IMG/VR virus record: IMGVR_UViG_3300009034_000073
Span: 1 to 45,052 of that record
Length of the DNA: 45,052 nt
DNA from: a virus
Strand: one strand, 5' to 3'
Part shown: positions 9,599-16,880 of the stretch, piece after piece
Numbering within the stretch: the first letter of the stretch is position 1
Layout of the letters: each line of letters begins with the position of its first letter
Position numbers and translations under genes: made by a program
The notes under the pieces: model-generated
The model's database searches: none
What the model saw: only the letters and a program-made list of their open reading frames with translations
Told to the model about the DNA's origin: nothing

Positions 9599-9997
9599 AT
9601 GAAACAATTCAAATTAATCAGAGTAGCTTATATTGCTGATGGAACGTTTGGGGTTCTCTTTGATGAGGATACTCCTTTTTGCTTAACCCTTGAGAGAGAA
9701 TGGAAGAGCAATCAAAAGGGTGAGAGCTGTATCCCTACCGGTTATTATTTATGCAAAAGAGTTCAATCACCTAAATTTGGCGATACCTTTGAAATATGTG
9801 ATGTAGTTGGTCGTTCTCATATTCTTTTTCATAAAGGAAATCTGGAAGATGATTCTCATGGTTGTGTAATTACCGGTGAAGAGTATGGGAAATATAAAAA
9901 TAAAGTTGCCGTCCTTTCATCGGGTAAAGCTTTTGGAGAATTCAAGCAAAGGACAAATGGTATTGACGAATTTGGCCTAAAAATTATTGACGCTTAA
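9599..9997 (+). CDS. DUF5675 family protein of the lysis cassette
   Basis: This 132-residue protein matches the DUF5675 pattern: LTLEREW near the N-terminus, CIPTGYYLCKR, then GRSHILFHKGN and a conserved HGCV Cys. The His and Cys arrangement suggests an enzyme of cell-wall or peptide chemistry, but the family activity is not established. It starts one base after the putative holin stop. Its TAA stop overlaps the stop of the converging leftward operon, so it closes the rightward late operon. Confidence 0.7.
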   Translation: MKQFKLIRVAYIADGTFGVLFDEDTPFCLTLEREWKSNQKGESCIPTGYYLCKRVQSPKFGDTFEICDVVGRSHILFHKGNLEDDSHGCVITGEEYGKYKNKVAVLSSGKAFGEFKQRTNGIDEFGLKIIDA

Positions 9998-10728
9998 ATA
10001 ACCTTCGCAACTTTTAGGACCACAACAATCAATGCTACTCCACCAGCACCTTTAATAAACTGTTTCACCTTCATGGAATCAAATGCTTTCTTCAAATTAT
10101 CTTTAGAGGTAATTGCTGCTAACCTTGCTTTATCACAGCCAGCTAAGGCTGTCTCCGTCTTTGTGAGCGCAGTTTGAACCTTTGAAATTTCTGTGTTAAA
10201 GCTCTTTTCCTTATTTTTGTACTTTTCTATCTCAGAATCTCTCTCTGAGAGCGCTTCTGCGCAACGTTCTCCATCCATGAAGAGCCCTAGGGTTGCCTCT
10301 CCTCCATACCTTGTCAGCCTGAAATCTTCTGTGCCTAAAAGGGTGAACTGGTCCGGAACTCTTTGGTTAAGGCTAGTTGTTAATTCATCCGGACTTAGCT
10401 CTTTGATCTTAGCCTTTGCTTCTACCAAAGCCTTATCTTTCTTCCTGCCGGCAGCTCTGATCTGATTAATCTCCTTGTCTCTCTCTGCCCTGGCCTGTGC
10501 TTCCTCATCTCTTTCCCTGGCCAAGATAGCTTTTTCTCTATCCGTATCTCTCTTGAGCTCAATGTAGGCTTTATTCTTTGCCTGAAAATCTCCTTCACTA
10601 ACCAGGTACTTGTCGTAGTATTTGTCGGCACGCTGCCACTGTAAAACAAGAAAGACTAAAACTATAACGACACAGGATCCTATGATGTAGTGAAGATTGT
10701 CCTTAAGAAATGCTGATATTACTCTCAT
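9994..10728 (-). CDS. Membrane-anchored coiled-coil protein, spanin-like
   Basis: This 244-residue protein starts with an N-terminal membrane segment (about residues 14-29, IIGSCVVIVLVFLVLQW). Two charged coiled-coil stretches follow (about 50-110 and 160-215), then a second hydrophobic C-terminal stretch (about 226-241). This resembles inner-membrane spanins (Rz-like) in topology, except for the extra C-terminal hydrophobic segment. Its ribosome site is GGAGGTGA and its ATG overlaps the RusA stop. It is the last gene of the leftward arm and meets the lysis cassette tail to tail. The spanin role is inferred. Confidence 0.5.
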   Translation of the reverse strand: MRVISAFLKDNLHYIIGSCVVIVLVFLVLQWQRADKYYDKYLVSEGDFQAKNKAYIELKRDTDREKAILARERDEEAQARAERDKEINQIRAAGRKKDKALVEAKAKIKELSPDELTTSLNQRVPDQFTLLGTEDFRLTRYGGEATLGLFMDGERCAEALSERDSEIEKYKNKEKSFNTEISKVQTALTKTETALAGCDKARLAAITSKDNLKKAFDSMKVKQFIKGAGGVALIVVVLKVAKVI

Positions 10729-11123
10729 TCTTTCACCTCCGTAATAATTACTTCTGTTCTTTGATTCTTTGGATCCTTTTCCTGGTGAGGATCTAAGACC
10801 ATAAATTTATCCTTATCATCCACCAGAAGATTGTTTAAAACAAGGGCATCTATCAACGGCTTGAATCCCCCTACAAGATTATCAGGATCACACAGCCTTT
10901 GCCGGTATGATGTTATCTTAACTTTTCTCTTTGGGTGATCGAATCTTATCTCTTTATAAGTTTCACGCATAGCTGCCACAACTTCCCAGTGCCAGGTTTT
11001 CATGAGCCTGTGTTTGTCTGTCCAGTGCATACCTAGATATTTATTCAGGCTAGGAGTTAGCCTGGGAATGACCAGCCTTACTTCTTCTCTAGATGCCTTA
11101 TTGTGAATAATGTTTCTCCCCAT
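10725..11123 (-). CDS. rusA: RusA-like Holliday junction resolvase
   Basis: This 132-residue protein has the RusA signature: PSLNKYLGMHW near residue 24, CDPDNL (Asp79, Asp81), then LIDAL (Asp92) and VDD (Asp102, Asp103). These acidic residues coordinate metal in RusA. Such enzymes resolve branched DNA during phage recombination and packaging. The ATG at 11123 lies 46 bases inside the HAD gene and has no strong ribosome site, so the true start may be later or coupled. It works with the nuclease and annealing protein encoded farther upstream in the same arm. Confidence 0.85.
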   Translation of the reverse strand: MGRNIIHNKASREEVRLVIPRLTPSLNKYLGMHWTDKHRLMKTWHWEVVAAMRETYKEIRFDHPKRKVKITSYRQRLCDPDNLVGGFKPLIDALVLNNLLVDDKDKFMVLDPHQEKDPKNQRTEVIITEVKE

Positions 11124-11434
11124 CCGGAAAACCTGATTGCCCTGTCATCAATGTAGTATTTAGCTATTGGCTTTCCGGCAATCTCTATCCTATCAAAAGG
11201 AATATTATGTTTCTTTAAAGCTCTGTCAACCTTAGCTGCCAACTGGTATTTTGTATAACCTGGGTTTGCTCCTGGATTGGTTCTGGTGGTATAGATTACA
11301 ATTTCAAAACCCTGATGCTTGAGCTCTTCCAGTGCCAGCCGAGCGCCTTTAACCGGTTCACCGAAATGATCTATTCCACGCCATTCATCATACTTAAAGA
11401 TGACACCATCGAGATCGATTGCTATGGTTTTCAA
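11078..11434 (-). CDS. HAD-superfamily phosphatase
   Basis: This 118-residue protein has all four HAD motifs in order: DLDGV (Asp7 nucleophile, Asp9), YTTR (Thr49), a Lys in GKP (Lys88), and YIDD (Asp96, Asp97). It lacks a large cap domain and resembles small phage phosphatases that act on nucleotides or on 5' and 3' ends. The substrate cannot be read from sequence. The start is TTG, overlapping the previous stop as TTGA. Confidence 0.8.
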   Translation of the reverse strand: MKTIAIDLDGVIFKYDEWRGIDHFGEPVKGARLALEELKHQGFEIVIYTTRTNPGANPGYTKYQLAAKVDRALKKHNIPFDRIEIAGKPIAKYYIDDRAIRFSGWGETLFTIRHLEKK

Positions 11435-11703
11435 TGGATTAATTTCTTCCTCTTTTTGACTGTCTTGCGCTGCACTTTTTTCTGCATTTTGTGGAGCATA
11501 TCAAATTTATCTCTCATAACTTTCATCACTCGGATCTGGCGCTCATAAAAGAAATACATGCTATCGCTTTTCTGGATAGTACCGCTTGTTTTGAGCTCTT
11601 TCTCCATGACTGAGATAGCATGGTGAGCAGCGTTCTTACAATCTTCGAACTTTACGAGTTCACCCTTTTCATCTACCCAGGGTTTGTCTCTTTCACTTGC
11701 CAT
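11431..11703 (-). CDS. Small helical protein, unknown
   Basis: This 90-residue, largely helical protein has a strongly basic C-terminus (KKVQRKTVKKRKKL), which suggests nucleic-acid contact. The ribosome site AAGGAGGAG is formed by the last codons of the upstream gene, and ATG directly follows that gene's TAA. No family is recognised. Confidence 0.55.
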   Translation of the reverse strand: MASERDKPWVDEKGELVKFEDCKNAAHHAISVMEKELKTSGTIQKSDSMYFFYERQIRVMKVMRDKFDMLHKMQKKVQRKTVKKRKKLIH

Positions 11704-11961
11704 TTACTCCTCCTTTTTGAATGGCCAGGGGACCATAAATTTATCTATCCACGTACAGCTCTTGTAATTTGTAAGGCATCTTTTACAATTATGGTTGATG
11801 ACAACAACATTTTCAGCCGAATAGACTGAGGCCAGGCTGTCGCCTACCTGGTCGCTACATCTTCCACAATAAAAATAACCAAAACACTGGTCTTGAATCA
11901 TCGAATGACGAAACATAGCACAGAAAATTTTAGCTATTTTTTCTCTAATTTTCTTTTTCAT
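11704..11961 (-). CDS. Small zinc-ribbon-like protein
   Basis: This 85-residue protein has cysteines in CxxC pairs (CGRC, CKRC) plus further Cys and His that could bind zinc. I place the start at the ATG at 11961 because it overlaps the stop of a short membrane ORF just upstream (ATGA). An earlier in-frame ATG at 12003 would lie inside that ORF. The function is unknown; many phage genes of this kind encode host-takeover factors. Confidence 0.5.
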   Translation of the reverse strand: MKKKIREKIAKIFCAMFRHSMIQDQCFGYFYCGRCSDQVGDSLASVYSAENVVVINHNCKRCLTNYKSCTWIDKFMVPWPFKKEE

Positions 11962-12047
11962 TTTATCTTCCATTTGATCACGATTTCCTTTATGCCTAGC
12001 CAATCTACGATGATATAGACCAGGAAGGCAAGTGGTATCGCTACCAT
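11958..12047 (-). CDS. Possible 29-residue membrane peptide
   Basis: This short frame encodes MVAIPLAFLVYIIVDWLG followed by a basic tail. It ends at a TGA that overlaps the next ATG. The hydrophobic stretch and the overlap argue for a real gene in the gap between the O-like gene and the zinc-ribbon gene. The ATG itself lacks a good ribosome site. An upstream ATT preceded by AGGGGG would give a longer form, so the start is uncertain. Confidence 0.35.
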   Translation of the reverse strand: MVAIPLAFLVYIIVDWLGIKEIVIKWKIK

Positions 12048-12073
12048 GAGAATTATTTTAATGACATTCCAGT

Positions 12074-12664
12074 TTATAATTTTGGCCCCCTGTAGATTCC
12101 TTTGTACCTGATGAATTCCTTCCACTTATCGTTCCGGAGAAAGTTTGTAGGATACATGATCATGAGCTCATCAGGATCTTTGTTCATTTTTTCTGATCTA
12201 TACAGATTAATTTTTATAAGACCGGTTAGCGCACCTTCAATTTCAGAAGGCTTTACTCCATCCGACATAAGATTGAGGTAAATAATCCTTGTATCTTCCT
12301 TATAGATTTTATTAGGATAACGCTCAAAGAATTTTTCAAAGTCGTCATTGTATTGCTCCTTTAGACCATCCGGAAGTTTAATTGAAAGGATAGATCTCCA
12401 GCGTGATGAATCTTGCTGCAGCGAGTAGATTGTAGTTGTTTTAAATGAAGTTTTGTTGATGACGTTTCTATCTTCCAGGTTTGATATTGCATGAGATACA
12501 TGAGGTTTCTTTATCTTTGTCACCTCAACGAAGTCATCAAGGCTTAATGCAACAGAGCTCTCTTCTGATCCAAACGTCCTAGATAGGATGATCATGAGTA
12601 TGCGCCATTCCTTTGCCCCCATGACCAAACGTGATAATGCTTCAAATATCTTCTCCGGTATCAT
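12074..12664 (-). CDS. Replication initiator, phage O-like (winged-helix N-terminus)
   Basis: This 196-residue protein begins with the pattern of the phage replication protein O N-terminal domain: IPEKIFEALSRLVMGAKEWR, then IILSRTFGSEE and a winged helix (residues ~45-85) that would bind origin DNA. The C-terminal half (FEKFFERYP... MYPTNFLRNDKW) resembles helicase-loading replication proteins. It probably recruits host replication proteins, which fits the lack of a phage polymerase. No separate helicase or loader gene is visible nearby. Confidence 0.75.
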   Translation of the reverse strand: MIPEKIFEALSRLVMGAKEWRILMIILSRTFGSEESSVALSLDDFVEVTKIKKPHVSHAISNLEDRNVINKTSFKTTTIYSLQQDSSRWRSILSIKLPDGLKEQYNDDFEKFFERYPNKIYKEDTRIIYLNLMSDGVKPSEIEGALTGLIKINLYRSEKMNKDPDELMIMYPTNFLRNDKWKEFIRYKGIYRGPKL

Positions 12665-12993
12665 TCTTTATTCTTTAAAAAGTTATTTAAGAATTTTTTT
12701 AAATCAATTAGTTTTATTTCCTGAGCAATTATTATATCTACAGCTTTTTGTAGGTCAGATTGCATAGATTTTATATTTGATAAAACTTCTTTGGCAACAG
12801 ATTTTTGTCCGTCTCCAGCTATTTTGGCCTTCATTTCAAGACGGAATATATTTGTGTCGATCTTGCGCCTGAAATGGGCTTGGACCCGACAGGCTACCTT
12901 GCCACAGTATTTATTGCCCTCTTTGCAAGGTTGGCCACATTCACTGCATTTAGCGCTGAGAGGCGATTTAAGCGCCTTTTGTTTATTATCCAT
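12661..12993 (-). CDS. Zinc-finger protein with coiled-coil tail
   Basis: This 110-residue protein has an N-terminal zinc-finger-like motif with four or five Cys (CSECGQPC, then YCGKVACR). A helical tail follows that could form a coiled coil. It overlaps the O-like initiator gene as ATGA, so the two are translated together. A role as a replication partner or transcription factor is possible but unproven. A promoter-like element with a palindrome lies 38-66 bases upstream. Confidence 0.55.
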   Translation of the reverse strand: MDNKQKALKSPLSAKCSECGQPCKEGNKYCGKVACRVQAHFRRKIDTNIFRLEMKAKIAGDGQKSVAKEVLSNIKSMQSDLQKAVDIIIAQEIKLIDLKKFLNNFLKNKE

Positions 12994-13030
12994 CTCTCTA
13001 GTCCAGGAAGCTTAAGTTTGTTTACTGAGC

Positions 13031-13059
13031 ATTATAAGACCTACGTTTAACGTCTATGT
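13031..13059 (-). promoter_or_regulatory. Candidate promoter with palindromic operator
   Basis: On the minus strand a perfect TATAAT (13031-13036) sits in the TCTTATA context shared with the early promoters. The position 17 bases upstream reads ACATAG, a poor -35. The spacer carries the palindrome ACGTTTAACGT (13043-13053). A strong -10, a weak -35 and a palindrome suggest a regulated promoter for the zinc-finger/initiator block. Confidence 0.45.
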
Positions 13060-13079
13060 TATAGCACCATTTCTGATGC

Positions 13080-13637
13080 TTAATTGACCCTAACTTTCTT
13101 CTTCTCAGCCTCCCATCCTCCTTTGTCTTTATGTTTACCTGTTTTCCCTTGCCAACACTCCGGACAATAAATGCCGGCAAAGTGAGTTCCCCCTGCTTTT
13201 GTCGTTTCCATGACCTTGAAACAGTCACTACAAAGTACCATCCCCCTGTGGTATAGGTCCATCATCTCTTTAATTTGTGCTATCACACCATCTGGGATAG
13301 GTTTCAATAAGCTTTCTATGGGAAAAGTTAGGCAGCCAAGAAAAAGTGCTCCTTTGTAATCCCAGAATCGAAACTCAAAAAAATTATTTATGTCTGCGTT
13401 TTCTCCATAGCCTTTCTGAATCTGTGCATGTCGGTAACTTCCTGGCTGTATCTTGCTTTTCTCACCAAAGATTGTAAACCAATCTCCTTTAAGTGTATGA
13501 ACAATGACTTTGCCTTCATCTACTTTTGACCCAGTTATAAACATCATGGCAAGGAATCTGTTTTTCATTGGCTGAGTAAATTCAATTAGAGGAAGGTGTA
13601 TGAATTCGTCAAAGCTCATAAAAATTATTGCTTCCAT
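13080..13637 (-). CDS. Unknown protein with C-terminal zinc ribbon
   Basis: This 185-residue protein has no recognised family. The N-terminal ~130 residues look like a compact mixed alpha/beta domain. The C-terminal part has a zinc-ribbon pattern (CSDC ... CPEC, about residues 136-162) and a basic Lys-rich end. No ribosome site stands at normal distance from the ATG at 13637; the nearest GGAGG is about 19 bases away, inside a strong RNA stem. Its expression may therefore depend on the structured element directly upstream. Confidence 0.55.
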   Translation of the reverse strand: MEAIIFMSFDEFIHLPLIEFTQPMKNRFLAMMFITGSKVDEGKVIVHTLKGDWFTIFGEKSKIQPGSYRHAQIQKGYGENADINNFFEFRFWDYKGALFLGCLTFPIESLLKPIPDGVIAQIKEMMDLYHRGMVLCSDCFKVMETTKAGGTHFAGIYCPECWQGKTGKHKDKGGWEAEKKKVRVN

Positions 13638-13647
13638 TTTTTTATAT

Positions 13648-13863
13648 GGAGGACAGCCTCCCTTAGATAGGAGAAGCTAAGGAGGATAAGCTATGACCAA
13701 ACTGAGGTGAATCATGTTTTGGTAGGTTACAGAGAGGCCGTCCATATTTTCAAAGTAGCCAGGGGAGGCATTCAACTTCCTATGGTCAGGCGTTTGGCTA
13801 CAGGCGACTAGCATAACGTCTGCGCCCTGGGACTCCCTTGCCAAGGGGTCTACCTGGCTACTT
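13648..13863 (-). ncRNA. Candidate structured RNA or leader, two domains
   Basis: This ~216-base stretch between two leftward genes holds two nested structures. The 5' domain on the minus strand is closed by an 11-bp perfect stem (13853-13863 with 13753-13763). It contains an 8-bp hairpin with a bulged A (13831-13850). The 3' domain is closed by 10 bp with one G-U (13734-13743 with 13651-13660). It contains hairpins 13661-13666/13677-13682 and 13696-13702/13716-13723. A competing hairpin, 13648-13652/13657-13661, would break the last closing stem. The G-U pair, which would be an A-C mismatch on the plus strand, favours the minus strand, the direction of the operon. It matches no RNA family I recognise. 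Confidence 0.55.
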
Positions 13864-13868
13864 AACAT

Positions 13869-14861
13869 TTACATAGCTCCTGCTAGATTTTTAATATTAA
13901 TCCTGAAGATCGTAACATCTCTTTCATATTTCTTTTTGACATCTTCCGGAATGTCGTGGGCCCTGCGCTCGTAGGATCCAACTTTGATTGTGAAGTCTCC
14001 GATCAAAAGCTCCTTCCCATCAAACGCTTCATTCCTGAATTCGCCCTTGATTTCCTTATCCAGGGCTTCAAGCTCTTTTGCTTTATCCTTTATACCAGCA
14101 TCAATGAGCGCTTGCCTGTTCTGGAGTTTTATTTCAAGTTCTGCATCATCATAAACCCTCACATCTTTTCCTGTCTCAGCACTATCCGGAAAACAAACTG
14201 TTATCATGAATCCACATCGAGAGCAGGCATCTACCTTTACCGGATCAGGCAACGTATCTTTTGCAACGTGCTGGTTTACTTCATCCAGGCCGTCAAGTAT
14301 CCGGTCAATATATTTCATCTCCAGGGGACAATTAACCTGGTGTTTCCTGGCTTTGTTCTTCTCTTTGAAAAATATAATGCCTTGATCAAACTTATACCGG
14401 ATAGTGTAGAGATAATTCTGTGCTGGATAATGTCTGATCCATAAGTGCCTGGAGCTAAGGAGCTCACCACCTTCTTTGCAGCGCGAAACCTCATTGTATA
14501 TGTTAGGACTGCATGTTTTAAAATCTATAGGAAACCAGTTTGTATTATCTTCAGAGACTAGGTATTCAATCTCGCCTTCAAGTTGGAGCTCATCCCAAAC
14601 AAAACGCTCAGGTTTCTTCAGTTTAAAGCCAGCTTCTTCAAGCTCCTGGGCTATGATCACTTCCTGGCGCTTTCCTTCGTCATAGATTCTCTGCATCTCT
14701 AGGCCATGGAGCTCGAGCTTGTCCGGCTGCGTCCGGAGCAAAACCAGGTGACGCTTGCAGTCATCCACCCAACCAGCATCATGAGCATGGTTACGTGTGC
14801 GCTCCAGACGCTTGATATTCTTCTCAGTCTTTTCGTCTAGGGTTTTTACAATATCGATCAT
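13869..14861 (-). CDS. Cas4-like PD-(D/E)XK nuclease
   Basis: This 330-residue protein shows the Cas4/RecB nuclease layout: an N-terminal Cys (C35), then EGEIEYLV, then the active-site PIDFKT (Asp113, Lys115). The QxxxY motif is QNYLY (148-152). Three Cys follow at 213, 216 and 223 (CSRC ... C) that with C35 would hold an iron-sulfur cluster. A helical C-terminal extension follows. It should be an exonuclease that makes single-stranded tails for recombination. It lies in the same block as the putative annealing protein, as in phage exonuclease/annealase pairs. Confidence 0.75.
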   Translation of the reverse strand: MIDIVKTLDEKTEKNIKRLERTRNHAHDAGWVDDCKRHLVLLRTQPDKLELHGLEMQRIYDEGKRQEVIIAQELEEAGFKLKKPERFVWDELQLEGEIEYLVSEDNTNWFPIDFKTCSPNIYNEVSRCKEGGELLSSRHLWIRHYPAQNYLYTIRYKFDQGIIFFKEKNKARKHQVNCPLEMKYIDRILDGLDEVNQHVAKDTLPDPVKVDACSRCGFMITVCFPDSAETGKDVRVYDDAELEIKLQNRQALIDAGIKDKAKELEALDKEIKGEFRNEAFDGKELLIGDFTIKVGSYERRAHDIPEDVKKKYERDVTIFRINIKNLAGAM

Positions 14862-14968
14862 CTTACTCTCCTGGGCTTCCGGCCAAGTGCTAACCCCATG
14901 ACATACGGAGCAGCCTTGCCAAGCCGGAGACCTCTAAAAAAAAGTAACCAGATAAGGAATTTTCTCAT
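14858..14968 (-). CDS. 36-residue hydrophobic/basic peptide
   Basis: The start is the ATG at 14968, preceded by GAGGAGG five bases upstream. The longer in-frame ORF would overlap the neighbouring gene. The peptide has a hydrophobic N-terminus (FLIWLLFF) and a basic end (GRKPRRVR). It overlaps the nuclease gene as ATGA. The function is unknown. Confidence 0.45.
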   Translation of the reverse strand: MRKFLIWLLFFRGLRLGKAAPYVMGLALGRKPRRVR

Positions 14969-14969
14969 C

Positions 14970-15182
14970 TTATCCTCCTCTTGCTTTATCCATTGATTCT
15001 TTTTGTTCCTGTCTCTGGACATAAAAAGAACCTTCTGATCCAAACCTGGCAATTACTGATATAGCACACAGGCCAGTAAAGTCATCCCACCAGGCACACG
15101 TCTCTTTTAAGCAAAAAGATGCTATTTCTGGCAACTCGGTAACAGCAAATAATAATGGACAATACTTTTTATCTTTAGCCAT
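14970..15182 (-). CDS. Small Cys-containing protein, unknown
   Basis: This 70-residue protein has four Cys (at about 8, 24, 29 and 38) that could bind metal, around CAWWDDFTGLC. It has an AGGAGG ribosome site. Its first seven residues (MAKDKKY) equal those of the protein at 19030-19233, although the rest differs. No family is assigned. The 125 bases upstream (15183-15307) hold no gene I can support. Confidence 0.5.
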   Translation of the reverse strand: MAKDKKYCPLLFAVTELPEIASFCLKETCAWWDDFTGLCAISVIARFGSEGSFYVQRQEQKESMDKARGG

Positions 15183-15307
15183 CTTATCCTCCTAGTGAGG
15201 GGAGGAGGTTGCGTCCTTCCCTCTGTTTGCAGATACAATCTGAGAATCTTCTCTCTTCCAATCAATCTACTAAATTTCCTCATGCCTAGCAACCATCAGC
15301 TTGAGAA

Positions 15308-16423
15308 TTAAAATTCTTGTGGAGGCTCTTCAGCCGGCTCTGTTTTTTGATCTTCTATCTTTTTATGCTCTGTCTTGATGGTAGCATTCAAGCCTTTCAT
15401 GACAAACGTTGCTTCTTCTTCCGTGAGGTCATCAGGTATCTTCGCCCTGGCTTCTCCAAACTTTTTGACCAGCCTTTCATGGATTGTCTTAACAAGCTCT
15501 GCTGGATCCCTTTTGTAGGTATCAGTAAGAGTGCCTAGCATCCCAGTGATAGAATTCTTTTGATCCTCACTGGCCATTACAACCGCATCTTTTATTTCTT
15601 CTTCTGTCGGCTGCCCTTCTCTATCAACTCCAAGCTCTTCGCCTGTGTCTGCTCTTTCCTCTTTCTTTTTTTCTGCCGGCTTTTCTTTGGCTTTTGCTTT
15701 AGGTTTTGCTTTCTCTTTAGGTTTTTCTTCAGCTTTTTTCTCAGGCTTCTTCTCTTCCTTCTCTTCCTCTTTGACCTCTTCCACGTGTGTCTGGTATATA
15801 TCCTCTAAGTCCTGGCTGAATAGATCAGAAAGTCTACAAGCATGAAGCGCAGCATCAATGAGAGCTCTCTTCTCTCCCATTTTTAGGAAAGTATTGACTA
15901 GGGTATGAATGTTATCGTTCTCGACTCGGTACATGGTGTACCATCTCTTGTGTTTCTTTGACTCGACCTGTTTTATCTTTAGCTCTGCCAGAGGTTTTCC
16001 TTTATCATCCTTGTGTTCCGGCCCAAGTTCGTTAGGCCATAGCCAGCGCCAGCGAAAGCGATCCTCCATTGAATTGCAATTACCTAGTCCTTCAGAGACA
16101 ATCTTCTCGGTTTTTATAGACCGGAGAGTACATTTCACCTGGAAGAAGAAAAAGGGCTTCTTCCAATCAAGCTGTTGCTCTATAACTTCGTAGGTATCAG
16201 CAAGTCCAAAGATTTTTATTACTTTTTCTGCACCAGGCTTGAGGAGCGTAGGTTTTTGTGTCCCTGGGATTACCCCATAGTCATGATCTTTATGAAGCTT
16301 CGCCTTAACAACTGCTGATATTTTAGAGTAAGCATCCAGGGTTTTCTCTACAAACTTAGGATCAAGGATTCCTAGTTCTTCGATTGGAGCAAGAGCATCC
16401 TTCTTTTTGTTATTGTTTGCCAC
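15308..16423 (-). CDS. Putative single-strand annealing/recombination protein
   Basis: This 371-residue protein is read from a GTG at 16423. That codon has AAGGAGG five bases upstream; a GTG at 16444 would sit only three bases from the promoter -10. The core motif DYGVIPGTQKPTLLKPGAEK (about 48-67), then the NCNSMEDR and KMGEKRALIDAAL segments, mark a family common in phages and plasmids that resembles ERF/Rad52-type annealing proteins. A long Lys/Glu-rich linker (~215-260) leads to a small helical C-terminal domain. The pairing with a Cas4-like nuclease supports a recombination role. The family assignment is moderately sure; the biochemical role is inferred. Confidence 0.55.
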   Translation of the reverse strand: MANNNKKKDALAPIEELGILDPKFVEKTLDAYSKISAVVKAKLHKDHDYGVIPGTQKPTLLKPGAEKVIKIFGLADTYEVIEQQLDWKKPFFFFQVKCTLRSIKTEKIVSEGLGNCNSMEDRFRWRWLWPNELGPEHKDDKGKPLAELKIKQVESKKHKRWYTMYRVENDNIHTLVNTFLKMGEKRALIDAALHACRLSDLFSQDLEDIYQTHVEEVKEEEKEEKKPEKKAEEKPKEKAKPKAKAKEKPAEKKKEERADTGEELGVDREGQPTEEEIKDAVVMASEDQKNSITGMLGTLTDTYKRDPAELVKTIHERLVKKFGEARAKIPDDLTEEEATFVMKGLNATIKTEHKKIEDQKTEPAEEPPQEF

Positions 16424-16443
16424 ATTGACCTCCTTATCTTTCA

Positions 16444-16647
16444 CTATTCTATAAGAGAATTGGCTGAAGTTGTCAACTTAAGCTTTTCAAACTCTGCATT
16501 GAGCTCATGAATCCTATCTCTTATCATCCAGATCGCGGTATCTTTCCGGATATTTTTTAAGTCCATCCTGTCTACGATCATTCCAACAACCTCAGCGCTC
16601 AGTTTTATTTTATGCAGGCTTACCTTTTCCTCTGCTGTCATGGCCAT
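16444..16647 (-). CDS. Small helical protein, unknown
   Basis: This 67-residue helical protein starts as TAATG with the previous gene. It shows no recognisable motif. Its 3' end contains the promoter of the next block, so its last ten or so codons are under double constraint. Confidence 0.5.
   Translation of the reverse strand: MAMTAEEKVSLHKIKLSAEVVGMIVDRMDLKNIRKDTAIWMIRDRIHELNAEFEKLKLTTSANSLIE
16448..16476 (-). promoter_or_regulatory. Early promoter (leftward)
   Basis: On the minus strand TTGACA (16471-16476), 17 bases, then TATAGA (16448-16453), in the shared TCTTAT context. It lies inside the last codons of the gene at 16444-16647. It would drive the annealing-protein/Cas4 block with a leader of about 20 bases that contains AAGGAGG. 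Confidence 0.75.
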
Positions 16648-16871
16648 TAGAAGTTTCCCTTTGTGATTATGAAGTTCCAGTAGTCCTGGTATCTTTTACT
16701 TCTTTTGTCTTTATGTCTAGCGCCTACTTCTCCCATAAATTTCTCTGCTATCAGCCATCTTAACTCAATTCCATCCCACTCCTCCGGCATATCTTTAACC
16801 TTTTTGACAATATCCATCTTGACACTATCAACCAGGTCATTGATAAACTTTAGTTTTTCAGGAATATCCAT
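16647..16871 (-). CDS. Small helical protein, unknown
   Basis: This 74-residue protein contains MPEEWDGIELRWLIAEKF, a segment I associate with small conserved phage proteins of unknown function. Both termini are charged. It lies in an operon with its neighbours and has GGAGG before the ATG. Confidence 0.55.
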   Translation of the reverse strand: MDIPEKLKFINDLVDSVKMDIVKKVKDMPEEWDGIELRWLIAEKFMGEVGARHKDKRSKRYQDYWNFIITKGNF

Positions 16872-16880
16872 TGTTGCCTC

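Noticed and set aside
11204-11244. Extra TTGACA-type promoter inside the HAD gene (minus strand)
   Set aside because: A TTGACA is present near 11225, but the -10 lacks the TCTTAT context and it lies inside coding sequence with no block start nearby.
13651-13863. Group I intron or known riboswitch
   Set aside because: I could not find conserved intron core elements or a known aptamer core, and the flanking genes are separate, not split.
13677-13868. 63-codon frame on the minus strand directly after the Cas4-like gene
   Set aside because: It starts at TAAATG but has no ribosome site or protein-like motif, and it lies across long perfect stems. A structured RNA explains the stretch better.
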